Assembly: GCA_938027685.1 (NCBI GenBank)
Contig: CALJAM010000002.1
Span: forward strand, 62,001 to 126,000
Reading direction: 5' to 3'
DNA from: an uncultured Bryobacteraceae bacterium
Lineage (GTDB): Bacteria; Acidobacteriota; Terriglobia; Bryobacterales; Bryobacteraceae
Length of the DNA: 64,000 nt
Shown here: positions 18,668 through 27,291 of the stretch, one piece after another
Numbering within the stretch: the stretch's first letter is position 1
Layout: every line of letters starts with the position of its first letter
Program-made: the position numbers and the translations under genes
The notes under the pieces: generated by a model
Database searches by the model: none
What the model saw: the letters and a program-made list of their open reading frames with translations, nothing else
Told to the model about the DNA's origin: nothing

Positions 18668-20206
18668 ATGCGCGCCGTCCTTCTAGCCGTCTGCGCCGCT
18701 GCTCTTTCCGCGCGGGCGCAAAGCGTCAATGCCGAGCGCCTGAAGGCCGACGTGGCTTTTCTGGCCTCCGAACCCCTGGCCGGCCGGCAGGCGCTGGAGC
18801 GCGGCTCCGAGGTAGCCGCGCATTTCGTCGCGGCCGAATTCCGCAAGGCCGGCCTGAAGCCCCCGGTAAACGGCTCCTTTTTCCAACCTTTCGAGCTCAT
18901 CGAGTACCGCATGGATGGCGATGCCACCCGCTTGATTGTCCGAATCGGCTCCGAGCGTCGTACGCTCGTGCACGGCCGTGACTTCGGCGGCTCGTTTCCG
19001 GCCCGGTATTCGATCAGCGCGCCCGCTGTTTTCGCGGGCTACGGCATCACCGCCCCGGAGTACGGCTATGACGATTACGCGGACCTGGATGTCCGCGGCA
19101 AGATCGTTGTCGCCCTCGAATACGAGCCGCGGGCGCACGATCCCGGCTCGCCTTTCAACGGGACTGGCAATACCGTTCACGCCAGCCCGCGTCGGAAGCT
19201 GATGAACGCTCAGCAACGCGGCGCCGCCGCGCTCCTGCTGATCCCAGCGCCCGACCGCAAGCGCCCGTTCCGGCCTGGCAGAGGCGCGCGCATCCAGGCC
19301 CTGGCCGAGAGCGAACTGCGCATCCCGCTTTTCACCCTTACCGCGGAGGCTGCCGCAGCCCTGTTCGCCCATTGCGGGCGGACGCCTGCGGAAGTGCAGC
19401 AGGAACTGGACCGCACGCTTAAGCCCGTGCGCCTGCCGCTCCGCGCGGAGATCGAGGTACGCGCCGCACCCACCGATGTACGCCGTGGCCTCACCTACAA
19501 CGTAGCCGGTTTTCTCGAAGGCGCCGATCCCGCTTTGAAGGCGGAAACCGTAATCTTCTGCGCGCACTACGACCACTTGGGCCAGCGGGACGGCAAGATC
19601 CTGCCGGGTGCGGACGACAACGCTTCAGGCGTGGCCGGTCTGCTCGAGCTGGCGCGCATGTTCGGCGCAGGACCGCCTGTACGCCGCTCGCTGCTGTTTC
19701 TGGCCTTCGGCGCCGAGGAGGCCGGCCTGCTCGGCTCCTACTATTACACGGCGCATCCTCTACGCCCGCTCGCGACCACACGCGCCGTGCTCAACCTGGA
19801 CATGATCGGCCGCGACGAGCAGCCCAGCGAGCAGACCGACGGGCTGGTCGAGATCGGGTCCGATCACTCGAACGAGACGAGCTTGGTGGGTATTCATGCC
19901 AGCCCGGATCTGGCGGCGCTCATCCGGCGCGAGAACGCCGTCGTGGGACTGAGCCTCAGCGAGAAGTGGGATCGTGACGGCGTTCTCAATGTTCTCTGGC
20001 GGTGCGACCACTTCCCGTTCCTGCTGCGCGGCATCCCCGCCGTTTGGTTCTTCAACGGTTTCACTCCCGACTACCACACGCCGAATGACACGCCCGAGAA
20101 GCTCAACTACGCGAAGATGGAGAAAATCGTGCGCCTAGCCTACCGCGCAGGCCGTGCCCTGGCCGATCAGCCCGAGTGGCCGCGCTTCGGACCGCGGGTT
20201 CGCTAG
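18668..20206 (+). CDS. Exported M28-family metallopeptidase
   Basis: Zinc-dependent aminopeptidase-type enzyme, predicted periplasmic or secreted. It has 512 residues. The signal peptide is about 1-18 (VLLAVCAAALSARAQ). A PA-like insert covers about 120-235. The M28 catalytic domain has metal ligands His300 (HYDHLG), bridging Asp316 (GADDNASG), Glu350/Glu351 (AEEAGLLGS), Asp378 (LDMIGRDE) and His470 (DYHTPNDTPEKL). The full ligand set suggests an active enzyme. It is a single-gene unit, divergent from tgt and convergent with the next gene. The start ATG has no Shine-Dalgarno but a well-placed minus-10 box. Confidence 0.9.
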   Translation: MRAVLLAVCAAALSARAQSVNAERLKADVAFLASEPLAGRQALERGSEVAAHFVAAEFRKAGLKPPVNGSFFQPFELIEYRMDGDATRLIVRIGSERRTLVHGRDFGGSFPARYSISAPAVFAGYGITAPEYGYDDYADLDVRGKIVVALEYEPRAHDPGSPFNGTGNTVHASPRRKLMNAQQRGAAALLLIPAPDRKRPFRPGRGARIQALAESELRIPLFTLTAEAAAALFAHCGRTPAEVQQELDRTLKPVRLPLRAEIEVRAAPTDVRRGLTYNVAGFLEGADPALKAETVIFCAHYDHLGQRDGKILPGADDNASGVAGLLELARMFGAGPPVRRSLLFLAFGAEEAGLLGSYYYTAHPLRPLATTRAVLNLDMIGRDEQPSEQTDGLVEIGSDHSNETSLVGIHASPDLAALIRRENAVVGLSLSEKWDRDGVLNVLWRCDHFPFLLRGIPAVWFFNGFTPDYHTPNDTPEKLNYAKMEKIVRLAYRAGRALADQPEWPRFGPRVR

Positions 20207-20225
20207 GTGTGGGTCGGCAGCTTCC

Positions 20226-20930
20226 TCAGTGGCCTTTGGGGCCCGGATGAGCGGGTTTTCGCTCCAGCCTCACGCGGGTGGCCACCAGGACGCCGTCAGC
20301 ACGCATATAACCTTCGATCTCCACGTCATCGCCGGGCTTTAGAGCGGACAGCCCGGGGAGGCCTACGAACTGTGTCTCCGCCGTCACGACGATATCGAGC
20401 GGAAAACCACGCAGCCGCAGGAAATTGGCCCCGACGAAAGCGACTTCGCCTTTGAGGCGGAGTTCTGTGGTCGTCGCGGTGGTTGCCGGCTCGGGAAAGC
20501 GCCAACCACTCACGAACTGCCCGATCCCCTCGCGTGCAAGAAGGAACACTCCCGAGAACTGGGTCCCCGGCAGCCTGAATGGCAACCGTTCGCGAGCGTC
20601 GCCGTTACCATCGGTCCCGATCGACCCGAGCGACTGGCAGGCTCCGGCCGGCGGACAGAAAAACACCGTGTACTCTTTCAAAGGCTCTGCGCCCTCGAGC
20701 CTAACTTCGACCTCGCGCTTACGGCGCACCTCGACGCTGCCCCAGGCGAGGCGGTCCTTCGCAGTCGGGTTGTAAAGGGCGCCCAACTGTTGCGGACCTC
20801 CCTCCGCGACTCGCACCAGGGCGGCTTCGAAAAGCTTCTCGCCCCGGCCCGGTTCGTCAACGTCCGCCTGAAGCCGGGCGCCGATCGGCACGATTGCCAA
20901 CACACAAACGGCTAGGTTCCACCAGCGCAT
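20226..20930 (-). CDS. Exported protein with C-terminal DUF5666-like domain
   Basis: Function unknown. It has 234 residues. I start at the ATG giving MRWWNLAVCVLAIVPIGA, a clear signal peptide preceded by GGGAGG; the frame is open further upstream without better evidence. The middle region (about 25-150) is predicted beta-rich with one Cys pair (FFCPPAGACQ). Residues about 165-225 resemble DUF5666: GEVAFVGANFLRLRG, a T-x-F segment, LKPGDDVEIEGYM and DGVLVATRVRLE. Domains of this type are small beta-barrels of unknown role in exported proteins. It is convergent with the M28 peptidase gene (19 bases between stops). Confidence 0.7.
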   Translation of the reverse strand: MRWWNLAVCVLAIVPIGARLQADVDEPGRGEKLFEAALVRVAEGGPQQLGALYNPTAKDRLAWGSVEVRRKREVEVRLEGAEPLKEYTVFFCPPAGACQSLGSIGTDGNGDARERLPFRLPGTQFSGVFLLAREGIGQFVSGWRFPEPATTATTTELRLKGEVAFVGANFLRLRGFPLDIVVTAETQFVGLPGLSALKPGDDVEIEGYMRADGVLVATRVRLERKPAHPGPKGH

Positions 20931-21074
20931 GCTCAACCTCCCAGGACGCGGGCCACTCCCTGCCATGCAACCGAAGGGCCGTCGCCGGGCCCGTGCCGTC
21001 AGCGCGTTAGCGCACCGTGTGGAAAGAACTTCCGGCAAGAGTTGCCGCTTCCGGGCAAAACTTACACGCTGCCT

Positions 21075-21776
21075 TCATCGGAGGGCGCGGCGGTAAAACT
21101 CGGCCACCCGATCCCAGTCGATCACATTCTGAAAAGCTTTCACGTATTCGGCCCGGCGATTCTGGTACTTGAGGTAGTACGCGTGCTCCCAGACGTCGAT
21201 GCCGAGAATGGGCGTGCGGCCTTCCGAAAGCGGAGTATCTTGATTCGGCGTCGGCTCGACCCGCAGCTGCCTGTTCCGATCCACCGTGAGCCAGGCCCAG
21301 CCGCTGCCGAAGACGCCCATGGCCGCGCTGACAAATTGCTCCTGGAAGCGCGCGAAGCTGCCGAAGGCCTTTTCAATGGCTTTGGCCAACTCCCCGCGCG
21401 GCTCGCCGCCGCCCTTGGGCGACATGATCTGCCAGAAGAGCATGTGATTGGCATGGCCGCCGCCGTTGTTGCGGATGGCGGTCCTCACGTCGGTCGGGAG
21501 TGCGTTCAGGTCCGCAAGCAGCTCCTCCACGCTTTTGCGGGCCAGATCCGGATGCTTGGCCACCGCGGCGTTAAGGTTGCGCACGTAAGCCGCGTGGTGG
21601 CCGGTGTGATGGATCTGCATGGTCCTGGCGTCGATGTGCGGCTCCAGCGCGTCGTAGGGATAGGGCAACGGCGGCAGGCTAAAGGGTTCCCCCTGTTCGG
21701 CGGCTGAGGCGGCCGGAACTACGCCGGAAAGGACAGAGATACCGAAGGTACGGAAAAGATCTCGTCGCGTGGGCAT
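21075..21776 (-). CDS. sodA: Superoxide dismutase, Mn-type, with Tat-like export signal
   Basis: Converts superoxide to peroxide and oxygen. It has 233 residues from the ATG giving [18 protein letters not shown], a twin-arginine leader, so the enzyme is probably exported, unlike the usual cytoplasmic SodA. An upstream TTG at 21791 would add five residues. Metal ligands by alignment with Escherichia coli SodA: His56 (QIHHTGHH), His111 (ANHMLFW), Asp194 and His198 ([10 protein letters not shown]). Gln179 in PNQDTPL marks the Mn type rather than the Fe type. The C-terminal sequence [19 protein letters not shown] is standard. Confidence 0.93.
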   Translation of the reverse strand: MPTRRDLFRTFGISVLSGVVPAASAAEQGEPFSLPPLPYPYDALEPHIDARTMQIHHTGHHAAYVRNLNAAVAKHPDLARKSVEELLADLNALPTDVRTAIRNNGGGHANHMLFWQIMSPKGGGEPRGELAKAIEKAFGSFARFQEQFVSAAMGVFGSGWAWLTVDRNRQLRVEPTPNQDTPLSEGRTPILGIDVWEHAYYLKYQNRRAEYVKAFQNVIDWDRVAEFYRRALR

Positions 21777-21855
21777 GGTCGTATCAGTCAATTAGATTCA
21801 GCCGGGAGCTTCCAGGTCACCCGAAAGCAGGCGGGTTTTCGAAAGCCGACTTTGG

Positions 21856-21861
21856 TAGACT
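21856..21861 (+). promoter_or_regulatory. Minus-10-like TAGACT seven bases before a GTG start
   Basis: TAGACT followed by seven bases and the GTG at 21869, with no Shine-Dalgarno. This is the second example of a TANNNT-N7-start layout in the window and supports the GTG as the true, possibly leaderless, start. No clear minus-35. Confidence 0.4.
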
Positions 21862-21868
21862 CGGCTTC

Positions 21869-23989
21869 GTGAAGCCGCCCACCCTATCGTTCTGGTTGCT
21901 GGGCTGGGCGCTATGGGCCCAAGCGCCGGCCGAGCTCGACTTCCTTGCTAACCACACCGATTACCGCCGGATCCGCAACATGCTTCCTGAGTGGCTCAAA
22001 CAAAGGGCCGCCGAGCGCCTGGAAGAGCGCCGTCGTGAAGTTGCGCGCTTGGAGGCGAGCCGCCTGGAAACCTGGCGCAGGAAAGTGCGCGAGGCCATCC
22101 TTCAGGGCATCGGTGGATTGCCTGAGCGAACTCCGTTGAACGCGCGGGTCACCGGGGTGATCGAGCGCGAGGACCACCGCATCGAGAAGATCGTCTTCGA
22201 AAGCCAACCAGGCTTCTACGTTACCGCTAATCTTTATTTGCCCAAGCGTGGTTCGCCTCCTTATCCGGCCGTGCTTTACCCGCTGGGCCACGAGCCGGGC
22301 GCGAAGGCTTATCCGGTATGGCAACGCATGCTGGTAACTCTGGCGCGCAACGGCTATGTCGCCTTGACGTGGGACACTCTGGGGCAGGGCGAGCGCATCC
22401 AGCTCTTCGACGAAGATTTCGGCGGGTCCAAGTTAGTGCAGTCCACGCTCGAGCACACCATGCAGGGCATCCAGTGCCTGCTAGTCGGCGACAGCCTGGC
22501 GCGCTACACGATTTGGGACGGCATCCGGGCCCTCGATTACCTGCTTTCGCGTCCCGAGGTCGATCCCAAGCGCGTGGCAGTGACGGGAAACTCCGGCGGC
22601 GGCACCCATACGGCCTATCTTGCGGCGCTGGACGATCGCTTGCAGGTGGCTGCGCCGTCCTGCTACCTGACCTCCTGGGCCCGTCTGCTCGAGACGATCG
22701 GGCCTCAGGACGCAGAACAGTGCTTCCCAGGCTGGTTGGCGGCGGGTCTGGATCATGCTGATTTCGTCTTGGCCTTCGCTCCCAAGCCGTATCTGATTCT
22801 CTCCGCGATTCGCGACTTTTTCTCGATTGCGGGCGCCCGCGCCACCTACACCGAGGCGCGCGCCGTCTACGAACGGCTCGGCGCCGGCGATCGCATCGGC
22901 ATGACGGAGGCTGATGACGGTCACGGTTACTCCGCGCCCCGGCGGCAGGCCGCCTACCGCTGGTTCGAGCGTTGGCTGAAAGGCACCGAACGTGAGATTC
23001 CGGAGACGGAGATAGCGATCGCGCGCGAGGACGAGCTCTGGGTAACCAACACTGGCCAGGTGGCCACTTCCCTCGGCGGCGAGACCGTCTTCACGCTGAA
23101 CAGCAAACGGGCCCAAGGACTACGCCGGCCGGCCCCGCCCGTGTCCCGCCATACCCTTGTCGAGTTGCTGGCGTTGAGCCGAGTGACGGGGCCGCCTGCG
23201 GTGAAACCGCTCGGAGTCATCGAGCGCCCCGGCTACCGTATCGAAAAGCTGATCTACGAAAGCGAGCCGGGCATTGAGATTCCGGCCGTGCTGGCGGCGC
23301 CTGAGGGATCTGCGGGCCGCAGACCGGCCGTCGTCCTGGTTCACGGGGGCGGCAAGTCGGCGGCCCGCTCGGAAATGGAAGCGTTCGTGGCCGCGGGAAT
23401 GGTCGTATTCGCCATCGACGCCCGTGGCTGGGGCGAAACCAGGCCGGCTGCCGCCACCAAGGGCGCAGAGTGGTCGCGCTACTTCGGAGACTATGATTCG
23501 GCTATGACTTCCCTGCTTTTGAACCGGCCGCTGGTGGGTCAGCGCGTCACCGACATCCTCCGCGGTCTCGACCTGCTGGTCGCACGCCCGGAAGTGGATC
23601 CCCAGCGCATCTGCGGCGTCGGTCTGTATGCGGGAGGCGTGCCCTTGCTCCACGCAGCCGTGCTGGACGATCGCATCCGCAAAGTAGCTTTGGAGCGTAG
23701 CCTGGCTGCTTACCAGTGTGTCGTGCGGTCCCGCATTCATCGGGGCATGTTCGAAAGCGTCATCTTCGGGGTGCTGAAGGCTTACGATCTTCCCGATCTG
23801 GCCCTTACCTTGGCCCCGCGCAAGCTTTGGCTGATCGACGCAGCCAATCAGCTCGGGGAGCCGATGGGCCTCAATGAAGTTCGCTCCCTTTACGCGCCGG
23901 CTTTGAGAGCGGGCAACACGCGGATTCTGCGACGGCAGCCGGAACAGCCGGCCGCTGTCGCCTATGGCGACTTTCTCGGGACATGGTGA
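21869..23989 (+). CDS. Exported two-domain alpha/beta hydrolase (acetyl-xylan-esterase-like), first copy
   Basis: It has 706 residues. The signal peptide is about 1-18. Two alpha/beta-hydrolase domains in tandem: about 100-380 and about 425-700. Each begins with a related lead-in (HRIEKIVFESQPGFYVTANLY and YRIEKLIYESEPGIEIPAV). Domain 1 keeps the nucleophile elbow GNSGGGTHTAYLA with Ser242 and a downstream DGHGYSAPRR that probably supplies the His. In domain 2 the same position is GLYAGG, with Ala588 in place of Ser, so it looks non-catalytic. This resembles AXE1/CocE-type esterases; the substrate is unknown. Its stop overlaps the next gene, a paralogue, by seven bases. Confidence 0.82.
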   Translation: MKPPTLSFWLLGWALWAQAPAELDFLANHTDYRRIRNMLPEWLKQRAAERLEERRREVARLEASRLETWRRKVREAILQGIGGLPERTPLNARVTGVIEREDHRIEKIVFESQPGFYVTANLYLPKRGSPPYPAVLYPLGHEPGAKAYPVWQRMLVTLARNGYVALTWDTLGQGERIQLFDEDFGGSKLVQSTLEHTMQGIQCLLVGDSLARYTIWDGIRALDYLLSRPEVDPKRVAVTGNSGGGTHTAYLAALDDRLQVAAPSCYLTSWARLLETIGPQDAEQCFPGWLAAGLDHADFVLAFAPKPYLILSAIRDFFSIAGARATYTEARAVYERLGAGDRIGMTEADDGHGYSAPRRQAAYRWFERWLKGTEREIPETEIAIAREDELWVTNTGQVATSLGGETVFTLNSKRAQGLRRPAPPVSRHTLVELLALSRVTGPPAVKPLGVIERPGYRIEKLIYESEPGIEIPAVLAAPEGSAGRRPAVVLVHGGGKSAARSEMEAFVAAGMVVFAIDARGWGETRPAAATKGAEWSRYFGDYDSAMTSLLLNRPLVGQRVTDILRGLDLLVARPEVDPQRICGVGLYAGGVPLLHAAVLDDRIRKVALERSLAAYQCVVRSRIHRGMFESVIFGVLKAYDLPDLALTLAPRKLWLIDAANQLGEPMGLNEVRSLYAPALRAGNTRILRRQPEQPAAVAYGDFLGTW

Positions 23990-26106
23990 TGAAGAACAGG
24001 ATCTTTCCGCGAATTGTCGTGGCCCTGCTGGCCGTCTGGCTGCCCGCATTGCGGGCGCAGGAAGCGCTGGAGGTCGTGGGCGGCCTTAGGGGCATGGTGG
24101 ACCGTTACCTCACGGGCCTCGCCAAGCAGTGCTGGGAGCGGCGCGCGGAGGCGATCGCGCGCATCAGCACGCAAGAGCAGGTGGCGGAGCGGCAGGCCTA
24201 CGTCCGCAGCAAGGTGCTGGAGGCCTTGGGAGGCTTTCCCGAAAAAACTCCCCTCAACGCTCGCATCACCGGCACGCTCGAGCGCGACGGCTATCGCATC
24301 GAGAAGCTCATTTACGAGAGCCTGCCGCGTTTCTACGTGACGGCGAACGTCTATGTGCCCACGCGGGGTACGCCTCCTTTTCCTGCCGTCCTGGGCACTG
24401 CCGGCCATAGCGCTTCCGGGAAGGCCTACTCGAACTATCAGCGCGTCTGGATCTCGCTGGCCCGGCGCGGAGTGCTGGTGCTGGCCTATGATCCGCCCGG
24501 CCAGGGCGAACGGCAGGAATACCTGGATGACGTAACGGGCAGGCCGCGCTTCGGTCCCACCGGTCAGCACATGATGGCCGGCGTACAGTGTTTCCTCACA
24601 GGCACCAACTTCGCTCGCTACGAACTGTGGGATGGCATCCGCGCCGTGGATTATCTTCTTAGCCGATCTGACGTGGATCCTCAACGCATCGGCGTCATCG
24701 GAAACTCGGGCGGCGGTACGCAGACTGCCTACCTCCAGGTCGTCGAACCCCGGCTGGCGCTGGCTGCACCCTCCTGCTACATCACTGCGTGGGAGAAACT
24801 CTGGTTCGAGCCGGGGCCCCAGGACGCCGAACAGAACTTCGCCGGCTTCCTCGCCGACGGCCTCGATTTTGCCGACTTCCTGATTGCCTTCGCGCCCAAG
24901 CCGCTCAAAGTGCTCACCGCCATCCGCGATTACTTCCCCATCGACGGCGCCCGCGCCGCCTACCGCGAGGCGCGCCGCATTTACGAGATCCTCGGTGCGG
25001 CCGAGCGTGTGGACTTTTTCGAGTACGATGACGGGCACGGATGGTCCAAACCGCGCCGCGAGGCGACCTACCGCTGGGTCCAGCAGTGGCTGAACCGGAA
25101 GGTGGAGGAAGGCGTGGAAGAGGAGTTCCCCACCGAACCGGAGGAAAATCTCCACTGCACGCCTACCGGGCAAGTGCTGACGTCGCTGAAGGGTGAAACC
25201 GTGTACTCGCTCAACCGCGCCTTCGCGGAAAAGATCTATCCTGAGCGAGCCGCGACCAAAGTGCGCGACCCCGCGTCGTTGCGGAGCATGGTGCGAGCGG
25301 TGCTCGGTATCGGGGAACCGCGCCAGAACATTGCCGCTGCGCGTTACGGCGAGGTGGGGCGCGACGGGTACCGCATCGAGAAAATCGCTCTGGAAACCGA
25401 GCCGGGCATCACCGTGCCTGCGCTGGTATTCGTGCCGGCGGCCGCCAAAAGACCGCTGCGCGCCATCCTCTACGTGAATTCCGCGGGGAAGGCGGCCGAC
25501 GCCGCGCGCGGCGGAGATCTCGAGGCGCTGGCGCAGGCCGGCTTCCTCGCGATGGCGCCGGACTTGCGGGGCTGGGGCGAGAGCGGCCCCCCTCCCGGTA
25601 AATGGGAGTACTCCGGCGTGTGGCGGACGGTGATGCGGGCCATGCTGGTGGGCAGGAGCCTGCTGGGCATGCAGGTGTTCGACCTGCTCGGCTGCCTCCG
25701 CTATCTGAGTTCGCGCGCGGACGTGGATCAGGCGCAGATCGGCGTGCTCGGGAAAGGCAACGGCGGAATCGTCGCTCTGATCGCCGCCGCCCTGGAGCCG
25801 CGCATCGCACGCGTGGCGCTGGAGGGAAGCGTCCTTTCCTACATGGACATCGTGCGCGCGCCTCTGCACGAGAACCTCATCGACCTGCTGGTTGCCGGCG
25901 TGCTCAGGCATTTCGATCTGCCCGATTTAGCCGCAGCCGTAGCGCCGCGTCCGCTATGGTTGGTTGCGCCGCGCACGCCTTGGGGCGCTGCGGCCCCGCT
26001 CGACCGTGCGGCTGCCGAATACGGCGCCCTCGGCCGCAGCTTGCGAGTCCTGGCGCGGCCCGAAGGCTGGTCCTTCCTGAAGGTTTACGCCGACTGGCTG
26101 AAGTGA
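23983..26106 (+). CDS. Exported two-domain alpha/beta hydrolase, second copy
   Basis: A 707-residue paralogue of the upstream gene with the same layout. Signal peptide about 1-24 (IVVALLAVWLPALRAQ). Domain 1 has the elbow GNSGGGTQTAYLQ with Ser242, the same residue number as in the first copy, and DDGHGWSKPRREATYRW. Domain 2 starts near YRIEKIALETEPGITVPAL; its elbow is GKGNGG, with Gly592 where Ser is expected. Both copies thus pair one complete and one degenerate domain. Overlap of seven bases with the previous stop and GTGA overlap with the next start make a coupled three-gene unit. A paralogue-specific substrate is likely but cannot be read from sequence. Confidence 0.82.
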   Translation: MVMKNRIFPRIVVALLAVWLPALRAQEALEVVGGLRGMVDRYLTGLAKQCWERRAEAIARISTQEQVAERQAYVRSKVLEALGGFPEKTPLNARITGTLERDGYRIEKLIYESLPRFYVTANVYVPTRGTPPFPAVLGTAGHSASGKAYSNYQRVWISLARRGVLVLAYDPPGQGERQEYLDDVTGRPRFGPTGQHMMAGVQCFLTGTNFARYELWDGIRAVDYLLSRSDVDPQRIGVIGNSGGGTQTAYLQVVEPRLALAAPSCYITAWEKLWFEPGPQDAEQNFAGFLADGLDFADFLIAFAPKPLKVLTAIRDYFPIDGARAAYREARRIYEILGAAERVDFFEYDDGHGWSKPRREATYRWVQQWLNRKVEEGVEEEFPTEPEENLHCTPTGQVLTSLKGETVYSLNRAFAEKIYPERAATKVRDPASLRSMVRAVLGIGEPRQNIAAARYGEVGRDGYRIEKIALETEPGITVPALVFVPAAAKRPLRAILYVNSAGKAADAARGGDLEALAQAGFLAMAPDLRGWGESGPPPGKWEYSGVWRTVMRAMLVGRSLLGMQVFDLLGCLRYLSSRADVDQAQIGVLGKGNGGIVALIAAALEPRIARVALEGSVLSYMDIVRAPLHENLIDLLVAGVLRHFDLPDLAAAVAPRPLWLVAPRTPWGAAAPLDRAAAEYGALGRSLRVLARPEGWSFLKVYADWLK

Positions 26107-27269
26107 GCGCGACAGCCTCTTCGCGGCGTGTCTGCTTGGCTTGGGCGGCCGCGGCGACCGCTTTTGCACTCGCCGGCCAATTTCTGACGGTACGGTTCAA
26201 CTACCACGGAAACTGGACCGGCCTGTTCTGCACGGGTTCGCGCCTTCCCGTTCCGCCGGCTCTGAGCCACGAGCGGATCCACGTCTTTGCGGATTCGTCC
26301 GGCTACGACGGCCAGTTCTATCATTACATCGCGCACGATCCGTTCTTCAACCGTGGCTTTGCCTCTTACATCGACGCGCCGCGCCTGCGCTATCGCAGGA
26401 TCTTGGTTCCTTTCCTCGCCTGGCTCTTGAGCGGCGGTGGCGGCGCCTGGCTGCACGCGGCCTATGTTGGCGTCAACCTCGCTTTCGTCTTTCTCGGGTC
26501 GTATTGGCTCGCCTGCTGCCTGGCGCACCGCGGACTGCATCCAGCCTGGGGGCTGAGTTTCCTGGCCATTCCGGGCGTCATCATTTCGCTCGATAGGCTG
26601 GTCTTGGACGGGCCGCTGACGGCGCTCGCGGCAGGGTTCGTCTGGTACGCCGGGCTCGGCAAGCGCGGTCCTTTGCTTGCCGTGCTGACGGCGGCGCCGC
26701 TTGTGCGCGAGACCGGCTTGCTGCTGACCGCCGCAGCCACATTGCCTGCCGCCTGGGCGCGCCGGTGGCGGCAGGCGCTGCTTTACGCAATTACGGCTTG
26801 TCCGGCGCTGGCCTGGTATGCCTGGGTTCACTCGCGGACCGTCGGTTCGCCGCCCATCCCACAGCCGCTGACTCTTCCGCTGGCGGGCCTGTTCGAACGA
26901 ATTTTCCAGTCCCCGGACTACCCGTTTCCTACGCCGGTCTCGGTTCTGGCCGCGACGCTGGACTGGATCGCCATCGCCGGCGTTCTGCTGACCTTGGCGT
27001 TGGCGGTGGGGGCGCTCCTGCGTCGCCATGATCCGCCGGCTGCCGTACTGGCTTCTTACGCGCTTCTGATCGCAGCGCTGCGCGTTCATTTCTGGATCGA
27101 CGCCTATTCTCACACGCGCCTGATCTCGCCCCTGCTCGTGTTGCTGCTGGCGGGCGAAGCGGCGATCGATCGCCGCGGTCCTTGGCTCGCGTTGTGCTTA
27201 ATGCTGCCGCGCGTCGGCTTGCAGCTTGGCTCGCAGGCGCTGGGTGTGCTGCGCGGGCTCGTCGGCTGA
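26103..27269 (+). CDS. Polytopic inner-membrane protein, family unknown
   Basis: It has 388 residues from a GTG whose last two bases begin the TGA of the upstream hydrolase gene, so it is translationally coupled. About nine to ten hydrophobic segments. The first periplasmic loop contains SSGYDGQFYHYIAHDPFF followed by a D..RLRYRRILVPFLAWLL block. That DGQFY/D-P/YR-RIL.P pattern is typical of an uncharacterised bacterial membrane family thought to be related to lipid-linked-sugar (GT-C-like) glycosyltransferases. I cannot assign a reaction. The open frame extends about 167 codons further upstream but lies inside the hydrolase gene. Confidence 0.72.
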   Translation: MSATASSRRVCLAWAAAATAFALAGQFLTVRFNYHGNWTGLFCTGSRLPVPPALSHERIHVFADSSGYDGQFYHYIAHDPFFNRGFASYIDAPRLRYRRILVPFLAWLLSGGGGAWLHAAYVGVNLAFVFLGSYWLACCLAHRGLHPAWGLSFLAIPGVIISLDRLVLDGPLTALAAGFVWYAGLGKRGPLLAVLTAAPLVRETGLLLTAAATLPAAWARRWRQALLYAITACPALAWYAWVHSRTVGSPPIPQPLTLPLAGLFERIFQSPDYPFPTPVSVLAATLDWIAIAGVLLTLALAVGALLRRHDPPAAVLASYALLIAALRVHFWIDAYSHTRLISPLLVLLLAGEAAIDRRGPWLALCLMLPRVGLQLGSQALGVLRGLVG

Positions 27270-27291
27270 CCTACGATGGTAGTTCGCGCGC

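Noticed and set aside
23962-25911. Long minus-strand frame of 649 codons opposite the second hydrolase gene
   Set aside because: His/Arg-rich composition typical of antisense frames; the plus strand carries clear hydrolase motifs.
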